Source: Tamarix chinensis (lineage: Eukaryota > Streptophyta > Magnoliopsida > Caryophyllales > Tamaricaceae). Taken from it: a stretch of 64,000 nucleotides of DNA. The stretch spans positions 29,974,014 through 30,038,013 of the forward strand of contig CM060177.1 of assembly GCA_030549775.1 (NCBI GenBank), in the 5' to 3' direction. The notes beneath the pieces are model-generated. The model was not told where the DNA came from. It was given only the letters and a program-made list of their open reading frames with translations, and made no database searches. Made by a program: the position numbers and the translations under genes. Shown in pieces: positions 22,441-34,600 of this stretch; position 1 is the first letter of the stretch, and each line of letters opens with the position of its first letter.

Positions 22441-24390
22441 CATAAGGGAGTCAAGCTAACGACTTTAAACAAGTGCTTCTTGGGAGGTAGCTCAAGTTTA
22501 TGCTTTCATTTACCTAGTTTTTTTTTCTTTTGATTTTTGTAGCTCGTAGTAACTCACAGATATTTTGTGTTTATATTGGTCTAGGTGATGAAGTCTCAAA
22601 AAGGATGATGTGGGTTCCAAAGAATAACAACAAGGAGGAAGGAGAAAAATGAAGAAACAAAAAAAATCGAAGTGTTGAAGTGCTGGGATATTTTGACATT
22701 TAAGAATTAATTGCAGGAAACCCATATCCACGGTTTATTCTCCATTTGCAAAAATTGAGGCTTTTGATTTTCCAACCACAATTGTAGATTACTCATGGCT
22801 CCAAAGCAATCCAGAACTGGCGAGGGACGTTCTGCCACTGCTGCACCACCACCAACCGAGTAAACATGGTCTGTGAGTTCCTCTCTTGCCCTTTACCTTG
22901 TCGGTACATTGGGGATAATGTGAATTATAAGCATGGAGGAGATATTGTAGGGCTACATTTTCCTTTGCATATATTTCTTGCATTATATTTATAATTATGC
23001 ATTTCTTATGTTTCTTTTAAAAAATTTTGAATTGAAAAAAAATGAAAATTTTGAAATTAGAAATTAAAAAAAGAAAGAGGAATAAAAGTGGGAAATGATA
23101 TTTTAATGATGATAATATAAGGTTTTTTAACATCAAGTTGTGGTAAGTTGAGTTGACTTGTTGAGACCCCCTAACATTTTCTTGAAAATGATTTTGATTT
23201 TTTGAGCTTAAATGTTTTATTTGATTTCTTAAGGGACGAGTGTAATTATGTTGGTGAAATTGAAGGTCGTATATGCATTGAGACTTTTCTATAGTTCATT
23301 GTAGTGTAACTAATGTGGTGACTTGTTCTATGACTTAAAGGATTAGAACTGGTATTTTTGTTTGGACCTTGTGAGATTTTGAACCTAAAAGACTCATTCA
23401 TCAAAAGGCAAATGTGTGATGTCCTGCCATGGCATGTGAAACTAGAACTTGCAATGATTTTATTCAAATTTACATATGACTTATAATACGCATTAAGATG
23501 ATAGAGGAACGCTTTCTTTTCTTATAAAACCTACATTAGCCAAATAGCCTAACCTTGACATTTTATCCTTTGCTAACCCTTTTGAGCTTTTGGCTTATTT
23601 TGTTTATCTAACCACACTTGTAACCTTTATCTGTGTATCCCTACCCTAGTCTAGAGCTAGTGGGGTGATGAGTAAATTGAAAACAAAGGTATGAGTATGG
23701 TGTATCTTAAGCATGGGGGGAGGTATGAAAAGGTGAATGATTATGTAGAAAAAAAAAGAAAAAATAGCATAAGAAATTTGGGTTTGTTTTTTTATGTTGA
23801 AGACATTGGGAATATTAAAAAAAATTGTAAGAGAAAAAAGGAAAAAATATAATTAAAAAGGTAAAAGAGACTTGTATAGCTATTATTGATCACACCTCAT
23901 TGGTTCTAGACTTGTAGCCCAAAAAGAAAAAGAAAAAAAAAGATGTGTTAACCTTCTTACCTTTGACCCCGTTACAACCTTAATAATACCTCTTGATTAT
24001 TGTGTGTTATAAGTCTTTATAGTGGTGGAGAATTGAGAAACATTACAAGCATATGGGTGATCATATTCATGAGTGCAAGGATTTGAGCGAAACTTCAAAA
24101 TTAATTCATATAAATAAATACGAGAGAGGAGTGTCTCAATACCTAAAGTGAGGTTGCTAGTTTGGAACTTGAGTCTTGTACGAGTTTAGCTCATGGCTAC
24201 CTGCAACCCACAAAACATGTTATCCTTACATGATCCTCTTTGCATGATTTTTTATTAAGAACTCAACAATACATTTCCACTTCTTTCCTAATTATGCAAC
24301 ATGAATAATATCTTCAAAAACTGTGTTTTTATATTTTGATGAATTTTGGGATCTTGATGAGTTGATTTGATTTGGTGTGATGTGAGTGTA
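22441..24390 (+). other. GyC 3' noncoding spacer
   Basis: This is the stretch between integrase and the 3' LTR homology. It begins with the hairpin CTTGGGAGGTAGCTCAAG (22479-22496) and contains CATTGGGGATAATG and AAGCATGG.GGAG words common in this lineage. A 22-residue frame MAPKQSRTGEGRSATAAPPP begins near 22797. The rest is A/T-rich with purine tracts (23740-23945). No env-like open frame is seen. Confidence 0.6.
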
Positions 24391-25171
24391 TGAATTTCTC
24401 ATCTTGAATAAAGAGGTTATTGTATTTTTCCTTTGGATTTTTTTTCAATTGATGTAATTATCTATGTTTGAGATGTTGAGCTTAATGAAAGCCATGATTG
24501 GTTAATTGATATGTGCCAAGGTGAAGAGAAATCCCTTGATCCGGATGTGTTGAGAATATGAACCTTGTCCAATCTAATTCCTTATCACATGTGTTGTGCT
24601 AATGATTTAATTAGAATAATAGATAAAATTGATCACTTTCCTATTATTATTTAGAAAACCCAGCAAAATTCGAGAGATGAGTCGGAGTGCGCTCCATTAG
24701 CATGACTAGAGATCAAACCACAAAGTCAAGAGATATTGGTTTGCTTCTAAAACTAAAAAAGGGAATATGATACCTAATAATGCATTGCCTATTTTTACAT
24801 TCATACTAGAGATAGATGAGTCTTAATAGACAATAGGGTGTAGTGGCTCGAAAGAGCACTACACTACATATTTTGGTTGGCATTCATGGCAAAGTGTTTT
24901 GATTCAGGATTTGGGGTTAATATTCAATCACATTAGGGTTGAGGGGATTGACCGGAATCTTAGCCTTTTCTCTAACTGAATTTCACTTGTTCTTATTTTA
25001 TATTTGAATTTAGTTTGCACATTTTCTTTTCATTTAGAGTTAGACATCGTTTGCCCCTATCGTTAGTCTAGACATAGGATATATTTTCACTATCCCATTG
25101 CTTACCTCCTAATCCCTGTGGGATCAACCTTGCATGCTACTTCAACACCATGCACTTGTAATTAGAAGTCA
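24391..25171 (+). repeat. GyC 3' LTR, lacking its U3 part
   Basis: It matches 16068-16850 closely from TGAATTTCTCATCTTGAATA to AGAAGTCA, with scattered substitutions. The first 570 bp of the 5' LTR, including the TATA box, have no match upstream of 24391. Confidence 0.8.
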
Positions 25172-25622
25172 TTATTGGACAATGGTAGGCTTAAGTCATC
25201 CTAAATAGGTCCAACATAGTCATAAATTCTACGGTTTTGATTATCTTTGTATGGTAACATACATGGTATAGTTGGACTGAAATGGTTTAGTTGAGGAGTT
25301 AGGATCACAAGATGTCCATTCTCTTGATGTTGTTGAGGTTGTGGTTGTCCTACCAGTGGGTTGTTGATCCCTTTCTACTGAGGTGGAATTTTCAAGTTGT
25401 TAGGTGCTGCCAGTGCCTCGACTTCCTCCTATTGTTGAGTGTGTTGATGAGCTAACCTTCTTCTCAAGGTACTTTCAATATTAGGATTTAATGAAAGTGA
25501 CTAAATTATCCTAGCATCTTACATACACCTAGTGATCCAACAAAACAAATGCTAGGATCTAATGAGAACAAATACTATCAACACTATTATACAATTTTTA
25601 TCTTAATAATGTAAAACATTTT
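25172..25622 (-). pseudogene. GyA Gag, N-terminal part
   Basis: The minus-strand reading gives a TLRRRLAHQHTQQ-like start, a Pro/Gln-rich stretch (GQPQPQQHQENG) and RRIYDYVGPI, which fits the N-terminal region of Athila/Tat Gag. It continues at 15500 once GyC is removed. It is broken by stops and has no clear start codon. Confidence 0.65.
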
Positions 25623-25654
25623 CCATTCTCTAGCAAAGGCAACAAAACTTGATG
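25623..25654 (-). other. GyA primer binding site (degenerate)
   Basis: The minus strand reads ATCAAGTTTTGTTGCCTTTG, corresponding to ATCAAGTTTTTGG-type primer sites of GyB and GyC, and directly follows the GyA LTR end. Confidence 0.5.
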
Positions 25655-26700
25655 TTGTGTTTTGGGTTGGATTATGCTTATAGGGTATGAAAATATGCAC
25701 CACACTATGCAAGTATACACAATCATACCGAGTAATTAATATAGATTGGGAAAGACCACACTACCAAAGTAGAACACAAAAAATATGCTATATTCACAAG
25801 TTATAGTTACTACTATAGGGAATACTAAGGATGAATAATAAGGAGTAGAATATTGGGAGAAGGTAAATAGTAAAATAACTCAAAATATAAATTCACAATT
25901 AATTACAACAAGATTATCATGATAAAAAAACTTATCCAAAGAAGGATTGTGGGAAAGGGGATTCTTCTATCACCTAACATTGTAATTTTCTGTGTATTGG
26001 CATGGCTTATAGTTTACCAACATCATACTTCTCACTATCTTCACTTAAGGTGAAGAAGCAAACTCTTGGGTTGTATCTATCTTAGCATATAATCTACATT
26101 GTGAGTGTCAAAATCTTAATGATAGGGTTTGAGCACATTTATGTGCCACCCCTACCACCACTCTAACACAATCCACCTGCTTATGCCTTTCAGGATTCAT
26201 AGGACAATGTAGGTGTAAGATGTGGCCGACACTAAACACACATAATCTATGCAATTCATTAAAGTAAAATACTTATTAATGTGATCATAATTACAATGTT
26301 CAGGAAGTTAAACTGTTAGGATCAATTTGAACCTTCCCAACAAAATAGGCTTAGCTCATGATTAACTTCACGAAAACTAAAATAGAGAGTACAAAATAAA
26401 AATAGGAAAGAGAAAAAGGGAAATTAAATAAGATGAGTACACCCTACTTCAACTCGATGTTTGCCTCTCCTCCTCCTTTAGCCAACAACTCAATCCTTCC
26501 TCTATCTGTACCACCTTTCTTCAATCAACTCATTCATTATACTAATTGATTCAATCCTCTTTCCCCCTTGCTACTTGATTGGTCCTAAATTCAGAAAAAT
26601 CATGGGAGAAAATCTAATGGGCTTTTACATCAATTGCTGACAAAATAGAAGACTACTTGCAACAGTGATCATTATTCTTATCGTCTCCTTACTTGATAGT
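25655..26700 (-). repeat. GyA 5' LTR (right side, outer end not resolved)
   Basis: The first bases contain GCAAGTATACACAATCATACC, similar to the inner end of the GyB LTRs (ACAAGTATACTGATTG). The following 1 kb is LTR-like noncoding DNA with alternating A/T- and C/T-rich parts. I could not find the outer terminus or its partner LTR, which would lie left of the window. Confidence 0.45.
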
Positions 26701-28239
26701 GGTATCTAAATGTTTAGTGTTGCGATCTCTTAGCCTTAACTTATAGGGTGTGTTATCTTTCTTTATCATGTCATAGAGTCTTAATGTGTCAAATTATGAG
26801 ACATCCTAGGCCCTAATTATACCCACATAAAATGTTTCAATGAAGATGTGGATTGTACTTTCTCATTAGTGATTCATATTCCTTGATTGCTTTTTATGTT
26901 AGATAGATAGATAGATAGATATTATGTTCATTTAAATTTTGTATAATGTTGTAAATAACCTATTTATATGTGGTGGATGGTCATATTATTGACATTAGAT
27001 TCATGGACATAATATTACCCATCAATTACTTATGTAAGTAATTCCCTAATTGTTTATCTCATCTCACCACTCCATCTACCCTAACCTCCATTATCCATTA
27101 CCACGTATATATAATATCAAGCACACGTAATCAATTAAGATATAATTTTTTATTATCTAGTATGTATCATGTAAATGAAATGCTAGTCTTCCTATCATAG
27201 GAAGTAAATTAAGTTATAAGAGACAAATTTAGTGAAAAAGGATAATAAACAAACTTATAACTCAATTAAAAATGTTATGTGGGTTATTTTAAGAAACTTC
27301 AATTTGGTAGAAAACTATTGTAACTCCATATCTATCAGGTGTAATATTTCCTTAACTCATTGTAACAAGGACCTCTACTAACGGATTGCTTATATCGCGA
27401 GAGGGTTTCATTTAAAGAACTCTTCTATCTCTAGTTTGTGAGACTCTTCCATGGAAATATGTTGCTTAAGGGATTCTACTATCTTCTTCTTGTGAGGCTC
27501 ATACATGGGAGATTATGACCTAAGAAATTATTCTATATCTTGTTTGCAAGACTCATTCATGGGAGGTTCTCGTTTAATGGATTCTTCTATCTCTTTCTTT
27601 TGAGACTCACCCATGCTATCCTTTTTGCCTGAACTAGATGGACATATGTGCCCTAAAATCTAGTTCTTTCTTTCTGGACTAATGGCCATGCCTTGGTTTT
27701 AAAATTCTTATATATAACCTACCAATAGTCTCTATTCAACTAACTAAAATACTTTATCTTAATTTAATTATATATTTTATTAATAGATAGATAAATAGAT
27801 AGATAGAGAGATATTAATTCAAACATATATACTTTTTGATAATGTAATATATATCCGAGAAAACCTTCATAACACTAATTCCTTCTCCTAAGAAAAAGAT
27901 CTCATTATCTTTTTATTTGTTTACTAAAGTAACTAATAATTCATATATATTTCATCACTAATTGGTCCTTTCTACCCTTAACTATTAGCCTAATCATTAA
28001 TTAATTAACACTCATTCTATCTTCTAAATTAGTGATTTTGCTATCATCTTATTTATTCATTGGATTTTCATATAACATTCATAAAAAAAAAAAACTCTTT
28101 AGTTAAACAGATTAAGGTCCTTTTTGATAGTGGATTCAGTTCATCAATTTGTTATAAGTCTTGATTGCTAAATTAATGAGCATCTAAGGTTCAAAATTAA
28201 AACATTGTGAAATGATAGTTTTTTTTTAAAAAAAAGAAT
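26701..28239. other. AT-rich stretch with GATA microsatellites and a 54-bp repeat
   Basis: No gene was recognised. It includes (GATA)n at 26900-26921, a degenerate one near 27784-27812, and four 54-bp tandem units at 27417-27622. It may include the outer part of the GyA LTR. Confidence 0.5.
27417..27622 (-). repeat. Four tandem 54-bp units that encode an 18-residue repeat on the minus strand
   Basis: Units start at about 27417, 27471, 27525 and 27579 (the last is partial). On the minus strand each codes for a pattern M-x-E-S-x-K-x-x-I-E-x-x-x-K, for example MGESQKKEIEESIKREPP. The second unit and the end of the fourth contain stops. The exact triplet period suggests a decayed coding repeat; the parent protein was not identified. 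Confidence 0.6.
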
Positions 28240-29990
28240 AATGTGTTTGGTGTTTTCAAGAGTTGGAACACCCTACTAGAGAAGCAGGCTGTGAAAGATA
28301 GGTTAAGCATCTTAGGACAGATACTGACCTTAAGTTTGTGGATTAGAGTTTAACTAATTGTTCTTAGCACCATGGGATTGCTTGGTACCACACCTACATT
28401 GGAAGACCACAACATAATAAGGTTGTTAAGATGATGAACATAACCCAATTAAAAAAGGCTCTATCTATATTAACATAAGCTCAATTTACCAAGAGTTTTA
28501 GACTAAAGCAGTTTGTATGGTAGCATTCATGGTGTATAAGTCACTTAATCAATCTATTGAGTTGAAGGCACCTAAATAAGTATAATGGTAAACCTAATGA
28601 TTATTTTGATTTGCATTTTTTTAGATGTTATATCTATGTGAATGATGGGAAGCACGAGTTTAAAGCTAAGAAATGCATTTTTCTTAGCTATACATGTAGA
28701 GTGAAGGAGTATAGGCTATAAGACCAAAATGAATCTAAAGTTAAGACCAATTGGGATGTTACCTTTAATGAGTCCATATTTCTCTAAAAGATTGAGTCTT
28801 CTTTTGATATATTATCTAAGAAGATGGAGTATGAGAATCTACATGTTGCTACAATCCAGGTAGAGGTAGGGGTTGACTTGGGTTAGATAAACCTTTATGA
28901 TAGTCCCATTATCTTTAATATATGTGAGTCTAGGGAGCAAGTGAAAAAAATGGGGAATTCTCTAATTAGATCCTGATGGGTGTGTATTTATAAAAGAGGT
29001 TGGTGATGGTTTTGTAGTGTATCTATTGTTGTATATCAATGCTATGTTTATTGCAGCAAAATATTTGTCTAAAGTTAACAAAGTGAAAACAATGTTGAAG
29101 AATAAGTTGGAGATAAAGGAATTCAAAGCTACAAAGAAGATACTTGGCATAGATATCATATAGGATCGTCAATAGAAGGGTATTTTCTTGTCACAAGAGC
29201 ATTATTTGATAAAGGTTTTAAAGAGGATTCTTATGATGTATGCCAAGCTAGCTACTTTTTCATATTGTTTGATTTGGATTGACCCAAATTCAAAGATGAA
29301 GAGGAGTTTATGGCCACATTTCCTTACTCTAATATTAGAGGATGTTTGATGTATGCTATGGTTTGTAGAAGTCCATATATGACTCAAGTTATGAGTATTG
29401 GGAGCAAGTATATGGCAAATCTTAGGAAGCTTGGTGGAAATCAGTGCAATGGGTTGTAAGGTACTTGAAGGGGAAGATTCGACTTGTTTGGAGTATGGAA
29501 GGTAAACCAATATGTTGATTTAGTTTGTTAACTCTAATTATAATGGATAACTTGGTAGTAGGAAGTTCACTAGTGGTTACATGTGTTTTATTTTTTATGG
29601 TGTTACAATTAACTGGAGATCATCCTTACAAGAGGTAACTATGTTGTCCACTACCAAGGCTAAGTATATGACTATGGCTGAGGATTTTCAAGAAGTTGCA
29701 TGGCTTAGAGGGTTAGTTTATGAGCTTGGGTTTGATTATTATGCTCATTTTGTTCAAAGCGATAGTCAAACTATTATCTGTTTGGTAAAGAATCAAAATT
29801 ATTTTCATCGTCAACTGAAGTATATTGATATCAACTACCACTTCATCCTATGTATCATTATTACAAGCAAGGCTTTATCAAATAAGGTGGATACTATAGA
29901 GAATGCAACAATTATACTAAAAATAACATTTATTGTGAGCAAGTTTGAGAACTGTTCAAACTTGGTCGTTATTCATATGCCATAAGGCCC
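28240..29990 (+). pseudogene. Ty1/copia pol remnant (integrase, RT, RNase H)
   Basis: Frame-shifted plus-strand pieces in copia order. The integrase C-terminal half has an HGIAWYHTY-like segment, then NDGKHEFKAKKCIFLSY and KTNWDVTFNES. RT has YINAM at 29032-29046 where YVDDM is expected, so both catalytic Asp residues are lost, then KVNKVKTMLKNKLEIKEF. A PYSNIRGCLMYAM segment follows. RNase H at 29581-29985 has LSTTKAKYMTMAE, VAWLRGLVYELG, QSDSQTIICLVKNQ and YIDINYHFI. Gag, protease and the 5' LTR were not found. Many stops mark it as old. Confidence 0.9.
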
Positions 29991-30700
29991 TTTAGGGTAA
30001 GGGATTTTTAGATGATCATGTGTTTTTGCTACTAGTTGTCTCAAATACTATGTCAAGATGGAGAATTATGATCTTGTGACTCATATTTGATGTGTTATGT
30101 AGCATGAATGAGTATGTAAAGATGTTTTTAAGTGATGTAGGCATTTTTTTAGGGTTATCTTGGTTACGAGGGTTGATATACATGTTTGTGTAAAGTTTTT
30201 GAAGGAACTGGCAAAGAATAGAGAAGTTAGGCATCAACACTACCTCCCAACGGTGATAGGTGTTGTTACACAATCCCCGCCCCCAATACGTTAGTTAGCA
30301 CAACCACATTTACCTCAATACAGGCAACCCGTATCAATTGATATAGCTATGTTGACAGTGATTCTATGTCATCTTGAAGTTGTTTGTGTTCCATTGCCTC
30401 ATGCTAATGTAGTGTCTGTTAATTATCGTAGTCATATTTTTCTCTATTATTTAGTGAGAGATAGATTTAGAAAATATTCATTGAGAAAAAAATTCATATT
30501 CTTGATAGATTAGATTGAGAGAATTATTAATTCCTTCTTGTAATCTCTTCGCTCTCTACATGTAATAAAGATTATTTGTTTCCGCTAATTTCTATTCTTG
30601 ATTATTTTTCTTTATTAAATATTAGAATCCCTAATGATACCATATTAGGTCATGTATTTTTACAATGGTTGGTCTCTAACATAAGGTTTGATTGTTGGAT
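29991..30700 (+). repeat. Probable 3' noncoding end and LTR of the copia remnant
   Basis: Directly after the RNase H tail comes noncoding DNA. It ends with GAGAGAATTATTAATTCC, TGTAATCTCTTCGCTCTCT, an AATAAAG polyadenylation-like word and TTTCCGC, an arrangement common in copia LTR R/U5 regions. The boundaries are not resolved. Confidence 0.4.
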
Positions 30701-31200
30701 CTATGTTGAATTAATTGGGCTTGGACTTGAGGTTGTATATGTTGGGTGATTATATTAGTTTTAGATTACTTATTTTACTACATATTAACCTAAATTTGAA
30801 CTTATGTACATTTTATAATATATTTATTAAATAAATATGGGCTTCGTTCTTGGGTCAGTACACCTATGACAATGAGGCTGAATCTATGTTGCACAGCCTT
30901 AGCCAACGTGAAATGTATAGCCGAAGAGAACAAGCTCGGTCTAGCCTTGTTGACGCTAGGCGGTGCACTTATCTGGGTTTCTGATTTTATGATATGGGCA
31001 TGCCCAATGGGAATACGGTGTGTCAAGGGCGACGGAATTTCGATGCTCGGCCTGCCATACTTCACTAACAGCTTTGGGCTTTTCGATTGAGCCTTGTCGC
31101 CATTTATAGCGTCTTCTTTTCTTCTTTTTTTAGACAAATAAAATCGAACGTACATCAAAGAAGAATTGACACTCACGTACTTAAGGAAATGATAGTTATC
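30701..31200. other. GC-richer island with unassigned ORFs
   Basis: About 30840-31110 is clearly richer in G and C than its surroundings. It has open frames on both strands: plus 30866-31090 (74 codons, hydrophobic centre LGLALLTLGGALIWV) and minus 30802-31176 (124 codons, basic N-terminal part). Neither matches a family I know. It could be a captured or decayed exon of a host gene, or part of an unrecognised element. Which strand, if any, is coding cannot be decided here. Confidence 0.3.
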
Positions 31201-33171
31201 GCCTTATCGGTCAATGACTGCTGGTGTTAGCTGCATTAAAAAACTAGTAACTATTAGTACTAAAAATATGCAATTTTTATTAATCGACACCGTAGCGCAC
31301 ATGGTCATTAATTTGTAATTTTATATAAGAGATTCGACTATAGCATTTCATGGGTTCACTAAATAAACAAGTTAAATTAGTACAGAGCCATTTATGGATA
31401 TAATATTTGATATTTAAAATATTCGGCACATATTTTTAGATATTTATATGATCAACTATCCAAAAATTATTTTTAAAATCCAAAATTTTGGATCAAATTA
31501 CAAAAAAAAAAATTATTGGATATTTAAAATTTTCTATCAAATCAAAAAATTAGAAATATTGGATAAATTTTATATATTAATGAATGATAAAGTCGATCCA
31601 ATTTAAATCGATATTATCTAAACAATAGGCTAAATAATAATATCACGTAACAATGTAAGTCTTAAATTACATTTTATCGAACCAATAATTTAAAATATCT
31701 AAGAATAATTAAATTTATAGAAAAAATAATAATTAGAAAATATAAAATATTCCAACAATAAATAAAATAAAGAGTCCAATAACAAATTGTGACAAAGATG
31801 CACAAACACACGAAATTTATCAGATATGATATTAATTTATTTTTCAGATCATATATCTGATATATTTGATTTTTTGTTGACCAAATCATTTTTATAGTTC
31901 TAAGAAATATATATTTGATCAATTATTTGATTTTTCACATTGGATTTATTGAAAAATTGAATTAGTTCATCAAATATTGAATCACATAAATAATCATAGA
32001 TGCAACAAGATCTAGCTCACTCGATTTCAATTTTGACCAAATTCACATTATATTGTGGTAATTCCACATTAACAGGCATATCCACTTTTGTGGTAAAGGC
32101 TAAATTTTTAGGGAAAATATTTGGCTATAGTTTTCTATCCTTTTCCAAATTGTTAAATAATATTATATATATTTATCATTTGACTTAATTTAAGATCGAG
32201 GAATAAGGACAGTTATTTGATAAATAATAATAATAATAATATTAAATAATAATAATAATAATAATAATTGACATTATTTTATTTAAAAGTTTAAGGAATT
32301 TAAATTTCTAATAGATTACTAGATGTTTTTTTTACTGCAACATACTAGAAATAATTTTAAGCAAAACTTGTTCTGAGGCTGTTAGTATGATAACATTTGT
32401 TCCTTCATAAAAATTATAAAAGAAAAATGTGTATTCTTTTATAAAAATTCAAAAAAAAACAAACAATTCCTTTTTTTAACAAAGTTAAAATATTCATTTC
32501 TCCAAGTGCATTTAATTCTTGTTTGGAAAATTTGTTTAGGTCAATTGGTATTTCCATAAAGCAAACTTGATATGTTTTTTCTAGAAAATAACGCAATTGA
32601 AAGGTGAAGTTTTAGGACAAAAACCTTATGATCGATACCATGCATTAACTCGGTCCATGCCACTTAATTCATCAACTGCCAAATTGTCTATTCAATCAAG
32701 AAGTGTACCCAAAAGTTGTTTTCAATTCTAATGATGCAATTGAAACCTTGTAAAATCACTAATGACATGTTCTTTTGTTTGGAGGCGATGATCAATCGAA
32801 ACTTTATACCTTTATCCGGAAGCCACTCAATGGATAATTCCAATTATATGTCGCTTTTTACTTTTTTTTTATAAGCATTTGTAGTTATTTTGTTCCGACA
32901 ATTTCAGAGCTTTATTCAATAGCATTCATGAAGTGACATAGCCATAGCTCTGTTTGGTAGGTTCATACTTTTGCTATTATTGCTTTATGTCATTTTTTTT
33001 TACGTATTATCATTATAATCGCATTATATATATACATATTGTTTTTTACTCCGATTATATCAAAAAATATATTTTTTTTAATTTACATATTTCTTCAGAA
33101 ATTAATAAATATAATTTTAAAATTTTGCTTGCACCCTTTATTACTAATATAACAAAATATTTAATGAATTG

Positions 33172-33173
<2 letters not shown>
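31201..33173. other. AT-rich intergenic DNA
   Basis: No gene or recognisable element was seen. It contains short A/T-rich palindromic words and an (ATA)n-type stretch near 32222-32270. Confidence 0.5.

Positions 33174-33211
<38 letters not shown>
33174..33211. repeat. (AT)n microsatellite
   Basis: A pure AT dinucleotide run of about 18 units, inside AT-rich DNA. Confidence 0.95.
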
Positions 33212-33214
<3 letters not shown>

Positions 33215-33419
33215 ATAAAAGTAAAAAAAATAAATTTTGACATTTTTAAACTAACTTTTATTTTAAACAAAAATTTAATTATAAAATAAATTATTTTTTA
33301 ATATAGATGAAGTTTTACTTTATAAGTATGATCCACTATCTTTTCTTAACTATTTAAATTATCCTATACATTTTATTATTATACCCTTATTAATTATACA
33401 TGCCCATAATATCCCTACA

Positions 33420-34600
33420 ATTATTAATATTATAAACTATCAAAAATATCAACAACTAATAATATAAATTATTAATATTATTATTATCAAAACTTATTAT
33501 TTATTAATATTAATTATGAATAATTATTATGATTAATTAATATTCAATTTTAATTATTTATAATTGTCATTAAATAATAGTTTTAATTGTTATATTATAA
33601 ATAATCATGCCTAATTGTTATCATGAGTTATTGATATTAATTAATAAATATTCATTATGAACTATTAATATTAATTAATAATTATTCATCATGAATACTA
33701 ATTATTCATTATGAGTATTATTAATATTGATTAATATTCATATTTAAAAATTATTCATTTTTTATTATGAATACTAATTATGAATAATGATTAAGTATTA
33801 ACAGTAATATTAATAATTTTAATATGAATTAATGAATAATTCTTTTATTAAATAATAATCATGAATAATTATTACTTGATAATATTATGAATACTAATTT
33901 TTTTTAATATTATTATTATTTACTATTTATTAATGATTATTATGATTAATTATTAATAATTATTAAAAATTTATATTAAATAATTATTCATATCATTAAT
34001 AATTATGATTTATGATTAGGAATTATTATTATTATTAATTATTAATATTCACTATTATTCATTATTAAAAATCATTAATATATAATTATTAGTTATCAAT
34101 TATTTATATTAGTTATTAATAATTCTCAATTATTATGCTTAATAACTATTGATAATTGTTAATATTAAATTTTAATATGTTTAATATTATTTATCATTTA
34201 TCAATGATTATTATCCTTTATCATTATGAATAATTATAATCATTTATTTGTAACATTATTTGTAGATATTATTAATTATTAATATTAAATATTAAGATTA
34301 TTCATTAATAACATAATTATTACTAAAGAACATTAATTATTAATAATAATAACTAATATATCATATTAACGTTAAATATATAAAAAATAAAAATAATTAT
34401 TTATCATTTATCAATGATTATTTTCCCTTATTATTATTATTATTATTATGAATAATTAAAATTATTTATTTTTAATATTATTTATTGATATTACTAATTA
34501 TTAATATTAAATATTAAGATTATTCATTAATAACATAATTATTATTAAATAATAATAATTAATATATCATATGAAAATTAAAAATATAATAATAATATAT
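33420..34600. repeat. Low-complexity ATTA-rich block with a 210-bp tandem duplication
   Basis: Almost pure A/T, made of shuffled ATTAAT, TTATTA and GAATAATTA words. Within it, the segment starting TTATCATTTATCAATGATTA at 34191 is repeated at 34401 with the same downstream order (ATTAAATATTAAGATTATTC, then CATAATTATT), giving two units of about 190-210 bp. Confidence 0.7.

Larger units (their letters stand above)
15501..25171 (+). mobile_element. GyC: plus-strand Ty3/gypsy element (Athila/Tat-like), 9.67 kb
   Basis: A near full-length but dead element: 5' LTR, tRNA-Asp-like primer site, gag, protease, RT/RNase H, integrase, long noncoding spacer, partial 3' LTR. It is inserted head-to-head against the GyA gag. 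Flanking TTATA (15496-15500) and TTATT (25172-25176) form a 4/5 target duplication, and the GyA Gag reading resumes across the gap. Lineage is judged from the FEIK/SLRDKAKS Gag capsid, the DLG protease and the primer site; clade assignment within Athila/Tat is not certain. Confidence 0.85.

Noticed and set aside
22797..22864. Short frame MAPKQSRTGEGRSATAAPPP in the GyC spacer as an env gene
   Set aside because: It is only about 22 codons before a stop, with no signal peptide or membrane segment following.
28962..29510. Minus-strand ORFs across the copia RT
   Set aside because: They are shadows of the plus-strand copia pol remnant, which has clear motifs on the other strand.
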